From contig NZ_CP119423.1 of NCBI RefSeq assembly GCF_029223585.1, positions 3,534,001 through 3,598,000 on the forward strand: a DNA stretch of 64,000 nucleotides, in the 5' to 3' direction. The notes under the pieces are model-generated. The model was given only the letters and a program-made list of their open reading frames with translations, searched no databases and was not told the origin of the DNA. Origin of the DNA: Photobacterium sp. DA100. Its GTDB lineage: Bacteria > Pseudomonadota > Gammaproteobacteria > Enterobacterales > Vibrionaceae. Position 1 is the stretch's first letter, and every line of letters begins with the position of its first letter. A program made the translations under genes and the position numbers. Positions 40,747 through 50,853 of this stretch are shown here, one piece after another.

Positions 40747-42883
40747 AATTAAACGCTTCTATTGCTGCGCTCACGTCTACCGGACGCAGCAAGTCTGAAA
40801 AATAGTGTTCGAGTTCCGAGCCCCACAGCTGCTCCAGTTCAGTCACCAACTGGATAGCCTGGGATAAGCTATAGGTCTCACTGGCCACGGTCAGCTGGCC
40901 TGCGAGCCAATCCAACAGTTTGTCCCATCCCTGCGCTTCAGGATCGTCGGCCACGGCTGCCAAGTAGGCCAGCAGCGCCGGTATCAATTGCTGCAGGTTC
41001 TGCTGCCGCAACGGCTGGCATACCGACAAAACAATCAGCTGCTGCTTATTCTTGGCCTTGAGCTGAATACCGAGCTGTTTGAGCAACATCGCGTGCTGCT
41101 CGGCGCAGTCTATCATACCCGGCGCCACCGGAATGGAATGCGGGATCAGCAGCGGCTGCGGCTTTAACCCTTCCGTTTGGGCCAAGCGCAACTGGCCTTT
41201 GGTCCGCAGGCACTGGGCCCGGGTAAGGGATAGCAGTGCCAGTCCATCATCGCGGCTGAGCAGCAGGTATTGCTGGGCCACCAGCGACAGAGCCTTGCCC
41301 AGCCCGATACCATTGGCCGTATCAATGGCATCCTGGCGAGTTGATGGCTGCGGGGCAGCCGGCGAGGGTGAGGTCACAGTTTGTCTGGCCGATACCGGCA
41401 GAGTCTGATTCGGCTGACTCTGCGCCGGCGACTCCACGGTGCGCATCAGCTGCTGATAGGCCTCGACCTCTTGCGGGCTTGGTCCATCATCCTGGTAACA
41501 TGCACGGCTACTGCCTCCAGAGCGCCCAGCCCCCGCAGACGAATAACCGCCGTCTCGATAGGATTGCTCAGCCTTCGGCTGAGTACGAGAGACATCAGGC
41601 CGCTCACGGTAGGCTGGCGACTCTGTGCGCTGAGAGCTGGTATCGCGGCTACCGGCACTTCCCGCCGAGCCTCCACCACTGGATGATAGCCAATCCCGCG
41701 CTGGTGCCTTGCTAGGGTAATCCGGCGTACGTGCAATGGCGGCTGAGGCAGCATCCGGTTCGGCAATACCATGGCCCTGCGATGACGAAGAATGAGACGC
41801 AACCGGGGGAATGTAAGATGGTTGCGAAGCATGAGCACTGGCTCGAGGCGCCGGAATATTCATCGTCTGCTCGGCATCCTCCGCGGCCCCTTCAATCAAA
41901 GCGCTTTGCAGTCCCTGACAGATAAAGTCATGCACCAGACGGGCTTGGTGGAAACGCACTTCATGCTTGGCCGGGTGCACATTGACATCGACCTGGTGGG
42001 GGTCGACATCGATAAACAGAACATAGGCCGCATATTGATCCGGCGCCAGACTGCTCTCGTAGGCTTGGCGGATAGCATGATTGATCAGCTTATCCTTCAT
42101 CATCCGGCCGTTGACGTAGCAGTACTGGATATCATTCTGTGCTCTTGCCCCCTGAGGGCTACAAATCCAGCCACCCAGCTTGAGATCGCCATGGGCCAGC
42201 TCGACGGCCAATGCATGGTCCAAGAACGCCTGTCCGCACACGGCGGCCAAGCGGCGTTCTTTCTGGACTTGCGTGTTGGCTGCGCGGTACTGGCGCACCA
42301 CCTTGCCGTTATGGCGAAGGTTGATGGTGACATCCATCCGGCTAAGGGCGATACGCTTGAGCAGCTCATCAATATGGCCGAACTCGGTTTTCTCGGTGCG
42401 GAGGAACTTCCTACGGGCAGGGGTGTTGAAGAACAGATCCAGTACCTCCAGCGTGGTACCAACCGGATGGGCAGCTGGCTTGAGCTGCACTTCCATATCC
42501 CGCCCTTCTGCATACGCCGCCCAGGCTTCTTCCTGCTCAGCCGTCCGAGAAGTTAAGGTCAGGCGCGATACCGAGCTGATACTGGCCAGCGCTTCACCGC
42601 GAAACCCAAGACTGGCAATGGCTTCAAGATCATCAAGGGTGGCAATCTTCGAGGTCGCATGACGGCTCAGGGCCAACCCGAGCTCATCTTTTGGGATCCC
42701 CTTGCCATTGTCACGGATCCGAATCGTCCGGCTGCCGCCCTTGTCGATATCAATATCGATCCGGGTGGCACCGGCATCAAGACTGTTTTCGACCAGCTCC
42801 TTGACTACCGACGCCGGCCGTTCAACAACCTCGCCAGCCGCAATCTGGTTCGCCAACCTCGCTGGCAAGATCTGAATAGGCAT
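40739..42883 (-). CDS. mutL: DNA mismatch repair protein MutL
   Basis: GHKL ATPase that links MutS mismatch recognition to MutH and UvrD. Start ATG 42883 ([20 protein letters not shown]) is two bases past the amiB stop; a TTG at 42889 lacks support. Of 714 aa, residues 1-~330 are the ATPase with [42 protein letters not shown] and [14 protein letters not shown] Ser/Pro/Gln-rich linker of ~170 residues precedes the C-terminal dimerisation domain. The linker is longer than in E. coli MutL (615 aa). The metal-binding endonuclease motif DQHAxxE is not seen, as expected for an organism with MutH. Confidence 0.97.
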   Translation of the reverse strand: MPIQILPARLANQIAAGEVVERPASVVKELVENSLDAGATRIDIDIDKGGSRTIRIRDNGKGIPKDELGLALSRHATSKIATLDDLEAIASLGFRGEALASISSVSRLTLTSRTAEQEEAWAAYAEGRDMEVQLKPAAHPVGTTLEVLDLFFNTPARRKFLRTEKTEFGHIDELLKRIALSRMDVTINLRHNGKVVRQYRAANTQVQKERRLAAVCGQAFLDHALAVELAHGDLKLGGWICSPQGARAQNDIQYCYVNGRMMKDKLINHAIRQAYESSLAPDQYAAYVLFIDVDPHQVDVNVHPAKHEVRFHQARLVHDFICQGLQSALIEGAAEDAEQTMNIPAPRASAHASQPSYIPPVASHSSSSQGHGIAEPDAASAAIARTPDYPSKAPARDWLSSSGGGSAGSAGSRDTSSQRTESPAYRERPDVSRTQPKAEQSYRDGGYSSAGAGRSGGSSRACYQDDGPSPQEVEAYQQLMRTVESPAQSQPNQTLPVSARQTVTSPSPAAPQPSTRQDAIDTANGIGLGKALSLVAQQYLLLSRDDGLALLSLTRAQCLRTKGQLRLAQTEGLKPQPLLIPHSIPVAPGMIDCAEQHAMLLKQLGIQLKAKNKQQLIVLSVCQPLRQQNLQQLIPALLAYLAAVADDPEAQGWDKLLDWLAGQLTVASETYSLSQAIQLVTELEQLWGSELEHYFSDLLRPVDVSAAIEAFNYD

Positions 42884-42885
42884 AA

Positions 42886-44763
42886 TCAACTACTCGGGAT
42901 AGTAAGTTTTTGTCCAACCGCCAGTTTATCGGAACGCAACTGGTTCGCTTCACGCAAACGGCTCACGGTAACACCATAGTTTTCGGCAATCTTACCGAGA
43001 AACTCACCACGCTGCACGGTATGGGTCACCGAAGCCGGTGCCTTCACCGTAATTTTCAGTTTCTGTCCCACCGCCAACTCGTCGGAGCGTAGCTGATTGG
43101 CACTGCGGATACTTGCCACCGTTACGCCATACTGGCCCGCAATCTTGCCGAGGAACTCACCACGCTTCACGGTGTGGGTCACGGTCTTGGTTGTCGTCGC
43201 CGCAGTCGTCGTCACCGGAGCCTTCGCTGAAATTTTCAGCTTCTGGCCAATCGCCAGCTCATCGGAACGTAAATTATTGTCGCGCCTGATACTCGCTACG
43301 GTAACCCCGTACTGGTTGGCAATCTTGCCGAGGAAATCACCGCGCTTCACGGTATGGGTCACCGTTTGGGTCGCAGCCGCAACAGCGGTCGTGGCCGGTG
43401 CGGTGGCTGGCGCCTTACCCGGGATCACCAAGACTTGCCCCACCTTCAAGGTATTCGACTTGAGGTTATTGGCCTGCTTGATGGCCGCTACTGATGTATC
43501 GTAACGACTCGCGATCACACTCAGCGACTGGCCGCTGGTCACTTTGTGCCGGATCCCTTGGTTGCGGGAGGCGAACAAAGTCCCTTCCGGTGGCTTCTCG
43601 TTGAAGTACGACAGTACCCCGCGGTAAACCGCATCAGCCAGCTTGTTCTGGTGTGACTTCGAGTTTAGCAGCCGCTCTTCGGTCGGGTTGGTGATAAATC
43701 CAGTTTCAACCAGCAGCGACGGAATATCCGGTGACTTCAGCACTGCCAAGCTAGCATGCTCCGGCTTGCTCTTGTGCAAGGTCGTTACCTTGCTCATTTC
43801 TTTCAGTACCCGGCTCGCTACGTCGTAGCCTTCTTTTTGCGAATGGCTGAACTGCAAATCCAGCACGGCCATACTCAGATACTGGTCATCGTTGCCACCG
43901 GACAGTACATCACCGCCCCCGAGCAGCTCCGACTGTTTCTCATGCTGCTCAATCCAACGACCAATTTCACTATTGGCACGGCGGGTGTTAAGGACCCAAA
44001 CCGATGCCCCGCGCGGCTGCGGCTGATGGAAACCATCAGCGTGGATCGAGACCAGCAAGTGGGCACGCTTGCGGCGGGCAATTTCCGTTCGCCTGTTGAG
44101 GTTGACAAAGTAATCCCCCTGACGGGTCATTACTGCCTTCATTCCCGGGGTGGCATTGATCCGTGCCGCCACCTTTTGGGAAATTTCCAGAGTAACTTTC
44201 TTCTCATACAACCGGCTCGGGCCGATTGAACCCGGATCCTCACCACCATGGCCAGGGTCAATCGCGACAATGATATCGTCGGTACCATAAGGCAAGCTGG
44301 CATGTTGGTTGGCTACAGGCTGTTGCGGCGTCGATTCAGGCTTCTTTGCTGTGGCAACCTTGCCATGCGGCAAGTCCATCACCAAACGGTGGCTATAAGT
44401 ACCGTCCGGCGTCGGTGCCAGCTTAAATAACTTAGGGGTCATCCCCGCTTTCATTTCCAGCACCAGACGGTAAGTCCCTTTCTCCGGTGCACCACTGTTG
44501 CGAATTTTGGTCAGGATTGCACTGTCTTTGACCACCAAAGGCAGCTTGGTTTTCAACGTTGTCTGCTTAAGATCCACCACCAAGCGGTCTGGCTTGGTAA
44601 GGGTAAAGTAGCTGAAAACAGCTTCATCTTTCAGATCCAGCACCACTCGGGTTTCTTCGGGTGCCGGCCAAACCCGGATCCCTTTCAGTTCATTGGCCAT
44701 TGCCAACGAGCTAAATAAGCTGACCCCTACAATCACAGCATGAAAAAAAGCCCGTAACGACAT
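42886..44763 (-). CDS. amiB: N-acetylmuramoyl-L-alanine amidase AmiB with four LysM domains
   Basis: Periplasmic zinc amidase that splits septal peptidoglycan in cell separation, activated by EnvC. Start ATG 44763 gives the signal peptide [20 protein letters not shown] (cleavage near AMA). The AMIN domain spans ~25-130. The Amidase_3 domain starts at [27 protein letters not shown] and [18 protein letters not shown] supply further zinc/catalytic residues. Four C-terminal LysM modules bind glycan, three of them nearly identical ([20 protein letters not shown] type). E. coli AmiB has none, and the 625-aa length reflects this expansion. Confidence 0.96.
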   Translation of the reverse strand: MSLRAFFHAVIVGVSLFSSLAMANELKGIRVWPAPEETRVVLDLKDEAVFSYFTLTKPDRLVVDLKQTTLKTKLPLVVKDSAILTKIRNSGAPEKGTYRLVLEMKAGMTPKLFKLAPTPDGTYSHRLVMDLPHGKVATAKKPESTPQQPVANQHASLPYGTDDIIVAIDPGHGGEDPGSIGPSRLYEKKVTLEISQKVAARINATPGMKAVMTRQGDYFVNLNRRTEIARRKRAHLLVSIHADGFHQPQPRGASVWVLNTRRANSEIGRWIEQHEKQSELLGGGDVLSGGNDDQYLSMAVLDLQFSHSQKEGYDVASRVLKEMSKVTTLHKSKPEHASLAVLKSPDIPSLLVETGFITNPTEERLLNSKSHQNKLADAVYRGVLSYFNEKPPEGTLFASRNQGIRHKVTSGQSLSVIASRYDTSVAAIKQANNLKSNTLKVGQVLVIPGKAPATAPATTAVAAATQTVTHTVKRGDFLGKIANQYGVTVASIRRDNNLRSDELAIGQKLKISAKAPVTTTAATTTKTVTHTVKRGEFLGKIAGQYGVTVASIRSANQLRSDELAVGQKLKITVKAPASVTHTVQRGEFLGKIAENYGVTVSRLREANQLRSDKLAVGQKLTIPSS

Positions 44764-44767
44764 CCTA

Positions 44768-45235
44768 TCAACACAACTCCAAGCACTTAATGAGTTCACT
44801 ACCGTATTCGTTATTCGCCGTCAGGGTGACTTTGCGTTGTTCACCGTGATAGCGCATATCGAGTTCAAGGTCGGCTTCTGGCAATAGGCCCGCCCCTTTC
44901 TCCGGCCATTCCACTAAGCAGATGGCATCGGTGGCAAAATAGTCGCGGATCCCCATGAACTCCAGTTCCTCGGGATCGGCAAGGCGGTATAGATCAAAAT
45001 GGTAAACCTGCCAAGGCGGAAGCTCATAGGGCTCCACCAGGGTATAGGTTGGACTTTTTACATTTCCCTGATGGCCAAGAGAGCGAATAAAACCTCGGCT
45101 AAATGTGGTTTTCCCTGCCCCCAAATCACCATGCAGATAAATGGTGGTCTGGCGCTGACAGGCATGAGCCAGCTTGTGGCCTAAATCTACCGTCGCCTGC
45201 TCATCGGCGAGCAAGATTTCAAAACTATGCATCAT
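44768..45235 (-). CDS. tsaE: tRNA threonylcarbamoyladenosine biosynthesis ATPase TsaE
   Basis: A 155-aa P-loop ATPase that works with TsaB and TsaD in t6A37 synthesis. Walker A is [17 protein letters not shown] near residues 33-49; [13 protein letters not shown] and [20 protein letters not shown] are family motifs; [20 protein letters not shown] follows. Two ATG codons in a row (45235, 45232) are both possible starts. It sits between nnr and amiB with gaps of four bases on each side. Confidence 0.96.
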   Translation of the reverse strand: MMHSFEILLADEQATVDLGHKLAHACQRQTTIYLHGDLGAGKTTFSRGFIRSLGHQGNVKSPTYTLVEPYELPPWQVYHFDLYRLADPEELEFMGIRDYFATDAICLVEWPEKGAGLLPEADLELDMRYHGEQRKVTLTANNEYGSELIKCLELC

Positions 45236-45239
45236 CTTC

Positions 45240-46730
45240 TTATCTTGGATTTACTAATTGTCGAATATGAGGAAACAAATCACTGGCAAGCATACCACGC
45301 TCCCCCTCCGCTGCGCAGCGGTCGGCCGCAGTACTATGGATCCAAACCCCGCACCGCGCCGCCGCAACCAGAGACAACCCCTGTCCCAACAACGCCCCGA
45401 TGATACCAGATAGCACATCGCCCATCCCGCCTGTCGCCATTCCCGGATTCCCCGCAGGACACACCCAGCATCGGTTACCATCATCGACCAGCGTTCCCGC
45501 GCCTTTAAGTACAACGACACCACCGTACTGTTGTTGCAGCACCCTTGCCGCACGGAAGCGGTCTGCCTCCACCTCTTGCACTGAGCAAGCGAGCAGCCTG
45601 GCAGCCTCACCGGGGTGGGGAGTAATTATACGATTATTTTTATAGTCAGGTGAACGTGCTAATAAGTTCAATCCATCCGCGTCGACAACGTGGCTTTTTT
45701 GAGTCTTGGCCAGTACATTGTACAAAACTTGGCTCCAGCTCGACTGGCCCAGCCCTGGCCCCAATACCAGCACATCGGCCCATTGCAAACGGTGCTCTGC
45801 GACTGTTTGCCCCGAGGCTTGCCAGCCAAGGGCCATTATTTCAGGTCTTGCCGCCGCAATTGACAACACATTGTCAGGTTGCGTCAGGGCTGCCACTAAG
45901 CCGGCTCCGGTTCTTGCTGCGGCTTCCGCTGCCAGGCGGATCGCACCGCCCATGCCAAGATCGCCACCGGCCAGCAAGATCCGGCCGTGATCACCTTTGT
46001 GCGCATCGCGTTGGCGCGGCGGCAGAGAAAGGGCCACATCGGGGGCTTGGATCAGCCAGGCCGAAGGCGGCTCGAGCTGCTCAAAGGCATCGGCCACCTG
46101 CAATCCGGCAAACTGTATACGGCCAACATAGCCCGCGGCTTGGCCCGTCCACAGCCCCAGCTTGCTCCCGATAAAGGTCACGGTGGATTGTGCTTTCACC
46201 GCCTTGCCGAGCACCTTCCCAGTATCGGCACACAACCCTGAGGGAATGTCGATCGCAATGACTGGCAGCGCGATCCGATTGATCATAGCGATCAGCCGCT
46301 GCCCTTCCGGGCGTACCTCGCCCTTGAGCCCCGTGCCCAGCAAAGCATCAATGACCACCTCGATCGAGGCCGGGATCGCCTTTCCCGCTGGCAAGATCTG
46401 CCCTCCAGCCGCCAGCCAGGCATCCCGAGCCCGGGCGGCATCGCCATGGAGTTTTGCTCCATCCCCCTGCTGCCAGAGAGTCACCGGAAAACCGGCCTCA
46501 CGGGCTAGACGGGCAACGACATAGCCATCCCCGCCGTTATTTCCGCCACCGCAACACACCAAAACATGCTGCTGGCGGGTAAAACCTTGCTCAAGCACCT
46601 GAAATACCGCCGCACCGGCGCGCTCCATCAGCTGATACATGTCCAACGCTTGCTGGACGGCCACCAGCCGCTCTCCTCGACGCACCTGTTCTGCCCGGTA
46701 AAGTTTTCCAGACCATTTTTCCATACCCAT
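45240..46730 (-). CDS. nnr: Bifunctional NAD(P)HX epimerase / ADP-dependent dehydratase Nnr
   Basis: Repairs hydrated NAD(P)H. The 496-aa protein has the YjeF_N epimerase domain ([54 protein letters not shown]) and the ribokinase-like dehydratase ([51 protein letters not shown]). GGAGGGGTC precedes ATG 46730. It is the first gene of the nnr-tsaE-amiB-mutL-miaA-hfq superoperon and is divergent from queG, as in E. coli. Confidence 0.96.
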   Translation of the reverse strand: MGMEKWSGKLYRAEQVRRGERLVAVQQALDMYQLMERAGAAVFQVLEQGFTRQQHVLVCCGGGNNGGDGYVVARLAREAGFPVTLWQQGDGAKLHGDAARARDAWLAAGGQILPAGKAIPASIEVVIDALLGTGLKGEVRPEGQRLIAMINRIALPVIAIDIPSGLCADTGKVLGKAVKAQSTVTFIGSKLGLWTGQAAGYVGRIQFAGLQVADAFEQLEPPSAWLIQAPDVALSLPPRQRDAHKGDHGRILLAGGDLGMGGAIRLAAEAAARTGAGLVAALTQPDNVLSIAAARPEIMALGWQASGQTVAEHRLQWADVLVLGPGLGQSSWSQVLYNVLAKTQKSHVVDADGLNLLARSPDYKNNRIITPHPGEAARLLACSVQEVEADRFRAARVLQQQYGGVVVLKGAGTLVDDGNRCWVCPAGNPGMATGGMGDVLSGIIGALLGQGLSLVAAARCGVWIHSTAADRCAAEGERGMLASDLFPHIRQLVNPR

Positions 46731-46857
46731 GACCCCTCCGTTGTAACGATGACCTCACTTCGCACTGGCAGCAAGCTAAGATCTTCCTGATGATCCTCTC
46801 AACATTTGCTGTGAGTGTGGTAAACTTCCGCCCCCAATCCAGCCCGGTACAGCAAGT

Positions 46858-47991
46858 ATGACTATCGACTATCGCGATCTGACCCAAAAAATCAAGCAAT
46901 GGGGCCAAGAACTTGGCTTCCAGCAGGTTGGGATCAGCGATGTTGATCTGCGCCAGCATGAAGCCCAGCTACAACGCTGGCTTGACGAAGGCTACCACGG
47001 CAACATGGACTGGATGGCTCGCCACGGTATGATGCGTGCGCGCCCAGCCGAGCTGCATCCTGGTACCATTCGGGTCATCAGTGCCAGAATGGACTACCTT
47101 CCGCCTGAGGCCAACTTTGCCCATAGCTTAAACCATCCCGAAACAGCCTATATCAGCCGCTATGCACTTGGCCGTGACTACCACAAGCTTATCCGCAATC
47201 GGCTCAAGCGCCTTGGACAACTCATCGAGCAAGAAGTGGGGCCATTGGGTTATCGCCCCTTCGTCGATTCGGCGCCGATCCTAGAGCGACCGCTCGCAGA
47301 GAAAGCCGGGCTGGGGTGGGCCGGTAAGCACTCCTTGCTACTCAACCAGCAGGCGGGATCATGGTTCTTTCTTGGCGAACTATTGATAGATCTACCTTTA
47401 CCTGTCGATAAACCCGAAGAGAATCAATGTGGTAAGTGTGTAGCCTGTATGACCAGCTGTCCGACACAAGCGATTGTCGAGGAAGGCGTGGTTGATGCAA
47501 GACGTTGTATTTCCTACTTGACCATTGAATTTGACGGTGTGATACCGGAAGAGTTCCGCGAAGCCATTGGTAACCGTGTTTACGGCTGTGATGATTGCCA
47601 ATTGGTTTGCCCATTCAACCGCTTTTCTGACATCACCCGAGAAGCCGACTATCATTGCCGCGACAGTTTACGCCTTCAACCATTGACGACCCTGTATGGC
47701 TGGACAGAAGAAGCCTTCTTAAAACATACCGAAGGCTCAGCAATTCGCCGTATCGGTCATATCCAGTGGCTTCGCAACCTCACGATTGCGATGGGGAATG
47801 CGCCATACAGCCCCGATATTATTGCGGCACTGGAATCAAGGGAGGGGGAAAGCGCTCTTCTGGATACGCACATTCAGTGGGCTAAAGGGAAGCAACTCGA
47901 GAAACGTTGCCAAGATGCTATCAGTGTGCTGCCTGCCAGTACCAAGCGGCTTATCCGCATTGTGAAAAAAGGCTTACCACGCGATGCCTAG
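46858..47991 (+). CDS. queG: Epoxyqueuosine reductase QueG
   Basis: Cobalamin- and 2x[4Fe-4S]-dependent enzyme for the last step of queuosine synthesis in tRNA wobble positions. The 377-aa protein has PFVDSAPILERPLAEKAGLG with WAGKHSLLLN (active-site region), cluster ligands in CGKCVACMTSCPTQAI and CDDCQLVCPFN, and a C-terminal HEAT-like part. Its 3' end is followed directly by the DnaA-box region, the same neighbour order as queG-datA-gly tRNAs in E. coli. Confidence 0.97.
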   Translation: MTIDYRDLTQKIKQWGQELGFQQVGISDVDLRQHEAQLQRWLDEGYHGNMDWMARHGMMRARPAELHPGTIRVISARMDYLPPEANFAHSLNHPETAYISRYALGRDYHKLIRNRLKRLGQLIEQEVGPLGYRPFVDSAPILERPLAEKAGLGWAGKHSLLLNQQAGSWFFLGELLIDLPLPVDKPEENQCGKCVACMTSCPTQAIVEEGVVDARRCISYLTIEFDGVIPEEFREAIGNRVYGCDDCQLVCPFNRFSDITREADYHCRDSLRLQPLTTLYGWTEEAFLKHTEGSAIRRIGHIQWLRNLTIAMGNAPYSPDIIAALESREGESALLDTHIQWAKGKQLEKRCQDAISVLPASTKRLIRIVKKGLPRDA

Positions 47992-48354
47992 CTGGGAAAA
48001 TAGCCCGGCTACCATATTGCAACCTTATCCACACAGAGTGAGAGTTCGATCAGGCTTCTGAACAAATGTGGAAAACATTTTCAATTTTGCTTCTTTATCT
48101 GCTATTTCCAATATTAAACACAGCCCAATATAGACGGCTCAAAAAAAGTTATCCAAACATCCACAGAGTGGATCAAGTTGTATATAAGCCTTGAGTAAAA
48201 ACAACCAAGACCATACAAAACAACACCTTATGCTGTGGATAGTTTCTTATCGATTATTGTTTTATTGAAGAAGAAAAAGATAAATACAGACTTGTTCACA
48301 CGGTATCGGCACACGTAATCAACCGACTTACCCACAAGATACTTTTGTGGATAA
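47951..48354. promoter_or_regulatory. DnaA-box cluster, candidate datA-like locus
   Basis: Nine-base DnaA boxes (consensus TTWTNCACA): perfect TTATCCACA at 48025-48033 (+) and 48346-48354 (-); TTTTCCACA at 48067-48075 (-) fits the relaxed consensus. One-mismatch boxes: TTATCCGCA 47951-47959 (+, within queG), TTATCCAAA 48149-48157 (+), CTATCCACA 48234-48242 (-), TTGTTCACA 48292-48300 (+), TTACCCACA 48328-48336 (+). IHF-like near-matches begin at 48171 (GATCAAGTTG) and 48318 (AATCAACCGA). The surrounding DNA is AT-rich and gene-free. In E. coli the DnaA-titrating, DnaA-ATP-hydrolysing datA locus lies at the equivalent place beside queG and glyVXY. The function here is inferred from position and boxes. 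Confidence 0.65.
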
Positions 48355-48774
48355 CTCTGTGCACGATCTCAGTATTTTCTATCCGCCACAGGCTTAAGCC
48401 CACGAACGACAAGGCATTCAGGCATAGTCTGGTCGGGATAAATTTAGACAGATACGATTCACAGCTCCCTGCTGGCAATTTACATTACCCGTATCAAACC
48501 ATTCAAAGAGCCTGTGTCGTCATTTGACACCAAACAGAGCATCTGGATATTGCGGGATAAAAATAAACAGCCATAAGGCTGTAGGGGCAATATCTACGAT
48601 GATGTTTTCGAAGCTGATCGCTTCATAATGGTTCCCGATAACACTATGGTTATGGAACATTGAGACAACACACAAGATTATCGAGAATCGATTAACCCAG
48701 GAATGTTGCAATTGAACTAATACTTCACAGTAGTAGCTTTGCCGTTCCCCTGCTCATGCAGCGGCAGCAGAAAT
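48355..48774. other. Gene-free stretch between the DnaA-box cluster and the tRNA array
   Basis: No credible gene: short frames here have no ribosome-binding site and odd codon use. It contains a terminator-like hairpin at 48556-48582. Confidence 0.5.
48556..48582 (-). terminator. Possible terminator of the tRNA array
   Basis: Minus strand ACAGCC-TTAT-GGCTGT followed by TTATTTTTA, about 250 bases beyond the last tRNA. The stem is short, and another site could be used. Confidence 0.45.
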
Positions 48775-48813
48775 TGGAGTGACGTGGCCGACTAGGTACA
48801 TGAGGTTCCTCGT
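48775..48813 (-). pseudogene. Possible decayed tRNA-Gly 3' fragment
   Basis: Just beyond the last tRNA, TGGAGTGAC (48775) and ACATGAGGTTCCTCGT (48798-48813) resemble the acceptor end and the T-arm of the adjacent tRNA-Gly genes (TGGAGCGAC, ACACGAGGTTCGAACTCGT) with a short insertion and a three-base loss. It may be a relic of an earlier array unit. Confidence 0.35.
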
Positions 48814-48835
48814 TGGAGCACATCTATCCTGAAAT

Positions 48836-48911
48836 TGGAGCGACACACGAGGTTCGAACTCGTGACCTCAACCTTGGCAAGGTTGCGCTCTACCAACTGA
48901 GCTAGTGTCGC
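48836..48911 (-). tRNA. tRNA-Gly (GCC)
   Basis: A 76-nt cloverleaf: acceptor GCGACAC/GTGTCGC, D-arm GCTC..GAGC, anticodon loop TTGCCAA (anticodon GCC), T-loop TTCGAAC, encoded CCA. It is the last gene of the array in transcription order. Confidence 0.97.
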
Positions 48912-48945
48912 ATGTCACTGTTAGGCACAATGAAAGCCATAAATC

Positions 48946-49021
48946 TGGAGCGACACACGAGGTTCGAACTCGTGACCTCAACCTTGGCAAGGTTGCGCTC
49001 TACCAACTGAGCTAGTGTCGC
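48946..49021 (-). tRNA. tRNA-Gly (GCC)
   Basis: Identical in sequence to the copy at 48836; separated from it by a 34-bp spacer of the TGTCACTGTTAGGCACAATG type. Confidence 0.97.
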
Positions 49022-49054
49022 ATGTCACTGTTAGGCACAATGAAAGCCATAATC

Positions 49055-49130
49055 TGGAGCGACACACGAGGTTCGAACTCGTGACCTCAACCTTGGCAAG
49101 GTTGCGCTCTACCAACTGAGCTAGTGTCGC
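49055..49130 (-). tRNA. tRNA-Gly (GCC)
   Basis: Identical Gly-GCC copy with encoded CCA; downstream of an fMet gene in transcription order with a 17-bp ATTTCTCAAAAGAGAAT spacer. Confidence 0.97.
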
Positions 49131-49147
49131 ATTTCTCAAAAGAGAAT

Positions 49148-49224
<77 letters not shown>

Positions 49225-49266
49225 TCCGTATTGTGTCACCGTTAAAGTACCGTGAGAACTGTAAAC

Positions 49267-49342
49267 TGGAGCGACACACGAGGTTCGAACTCGTGACCTC
49301 AACCTTGGCAAGGTTGCGCTCTACCAACTGAGCTAGTGTCGC
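49267..49342 (-). tRNA. tRNA-Gly (GCC)
   Basis: Identical Gly-GCC copy, part of a 212-bp Gly+fMet unit. Confidence 0.97.
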
Positions 49343-49359
49343 ATTTCTCAAAAGAGAAT

Positions 49360-49436
<77 letters not shown>

Positions 49437-49478
49437 TCCGTATTGTGTCACCGTTAAAGTACCGTGAGAACTATAAAC

Positions 49479-49554
49479 TGGAGCGACACACGAGGTTCGA
49501 ACTCGTGACCTCAACCTTGGCAAGGTTGCGCTCTACCAACTGAGCTAGTGTCGC
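49479..49554 (-). tRNA. tRNA-Gly (GCC)
   Basis: Identical Gly-GCC copy; the spacer just below it reads ACTATAAAC where most sister units have ACTGTAAAC. Confidence 0.97.
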
Positions 49555-49571
49555 ATTTCTCAAAAGAGAAT

Positions 49572-49648
<77 letters not shown>

Positions 49649-49690
49649 TCCGTATTGTGTCACCGTTAAAGTACCGTGAGAACTGTAAAC

Positions 49691-49766
49691 TGGAGCGACA
49701 CACGAGGTTCGAACTCGTGACCTCAACCTTGGCAAGGTTGCGCTCTACCAACTGAGCTAGTGTCGC
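49691..49766 (-). tRNA. tRNA-Gly (GCC)
   Basis: Identical Gly-GCC copy of the 212-bp series. Confidence 0.97.
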
Positions 49767-49783
49767 ATTTCTCAAAAGAGAAT

Positions 49784-49860
<77 letters not shown>

Positions 49861-49902
49861 TCCGTATTGTGTCACCGTTAAAGTACCGTGAGAACTGTAA
49901 AC

Positions 49903-49978
49903 TGGAGCGACACACGAGGTTCGAACTCGTGACCTCAACCTTGGCAAGGTTGCGCTCTACCAACTGAGCTAGTGTCGC
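49903..49978 (-). tRNA. tRNA-Gly (GCC)
   Basis: Identical Gly-GCC copy of the 212-bp series. Confidence 0.97.
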
Positions 49979-49995
49979 ATTTCTCAAAAGAGAAT

Positions 49996-50072
<77 letters not shown>

Positions 50073-50114
50073 TCCGTATTGTGTCACCGTTAAAGTACCG
50101 TGAGAACTATAAAC

Positions 50115-50190
50115 TGGAGCGACACACGAGGTTCGAACTCGTGACCTCAACCTTGGCAAGGTTGCGCTCTACCAACTGAGCTAGTGTCGC
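50115..50190 (-). tRNA. tRNA-Gly (GCC)
   Basis: Identical Gly-GCC copy at the junction: fMet-type spacer (ACTATAAAC variant) on the left and the Gly-Gly spacer on the right. Confidence 0.97.
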
Positions 50191-50223
50191 ATGTCACTGT
50201 TAGGCACAATGAAAGCCATAATC

Positions 50224-50299
50224 TGGAGCGACACACGAGGTTCGAACTCGTGACCTCAACCTTGGCAAGGTTGCGCTCTACCAACTGAGCTAGTGTCGC
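50224..50299 (-). tRNA. tRNA-Gly (GCC)
   Basis: Identical Gly-GCC copy in the upstream Gly-only block. Confidence 0.97.
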
Positions 50300-50333
50300 A
50301 TGTCACTGTTAGGCACAATGAAAGCCATAAATC

Positions 50334-50409
50334 TGGAGCGACACACGAGGTTCGAACTCGTGACCTCAACCTTGGCAAGGTTGCGCTCTACCAACTGAGC
50401 TAGTGTCGC
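50334..50409 (-). tRNA. tRNA-Gly (GCC)
   Basis: Identical Gly-GCC copy in the upstream Gly-only block; spacer of the longer AAATCT type on its left. Confidence 0.97.
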
Positions 50410-50442
50410 ATGTCACTGTTAGGCACAATGAAAGCCATAATC

Positions 50443-50518
50443 TGGAGCGACACACGAGGTTCGAACTCGTGACCTCAACCTTGGCAAGGTTGCGCTCTAC
50501 CAACTGAGCTAGTGTCGC
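50443..50518 (-). tRNA. tRNA-Gly (GCC)
   Basis: Identical Gly-GCC copy; spacer of the shorter AATCT type on its left. Confidence 0.97.
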
Positions 50519-50552
50519 ATGTCACTGTTAGGCACAATGAAAGCCATAAATC

Positions 50553-50628
50553 TGGAGCGACACACGAGGTTCGAACTCGTGACCTCAACCTTGGCAAGGT
50601 TGCGCTCTACCAACTGAGCTAGTGTCGC
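50553..50628 (-). tRNA. tRNA-Gly (GCC)
   Basis: Identical Gly-GCC copy, second gene of the transcript. Confidence 0.97.
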
Positions 50629-50645
50629 ATTTCTCAAAAGAGAAT

Positions 50646-50722
<77 letters not shown>

Positions 50723-50735
50723 TCCGTATTATATT

Positions 50736-50765
50736 GAAAGGCAAACAAACTAAGAATTGCCTTTC
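50736..50765 (-). promoter_or_regulatory. Leader hairpin of the tRNA array transcript
   Basis: Inverted repeat GAAAGGCAA (50736-50744) / TTGCCTTTC (50757-50765) with a 12-base loop, between the promoter and the first tRNA. It lacks a T-tract, so processing or transcript stability is more likely than termination. Confidence 0.6.
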
Positions 50766-50775
50766 GAGGCTGCGC

Positions 50776-50803
50776 ATTATACGAGGAAATGAGAGGGATG
50801 CAA
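50776..50803 (-). promoter_or_regulatory. Strong promoter of the tRNA array
   Basis: Minus strand TTGCAT, 16-base spacer, consensus TATAAT, followed at once by GCGC. A perfect -10 box with a GC-rich discriminator is typical of stringently controlled stable-RNA promoters. Confidence 0.8.
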
Positions 50804-50853
50804 TAGTTCTCAAAAAAAATTTGATCTTTCTAAGCCAACCGTCTATTTCCTCA

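Noticed and set aside
41792..42556. 254-codon plus-strand frame opposite mutL
   Set aside because: Antisense to the conserved ATPase domain of MutL; composition typical of a shadow frame.
47951..48354. Chromosomal origin oriC
   Set aside because: Box cluster is suggestive, but Vibrionaceae oriC1 lies near mnmG/mioC/dnaA-type genes, no AT-rich 13-mer unwinding repeats are clear, and the neighbours match E. coli datA instead.
48520..48711. 63-codon minus-strand frame next to the DnaA-box region
   Set aside because: No ribosome-binding site, no recognisable domain, covers a terminator-like hairpin.
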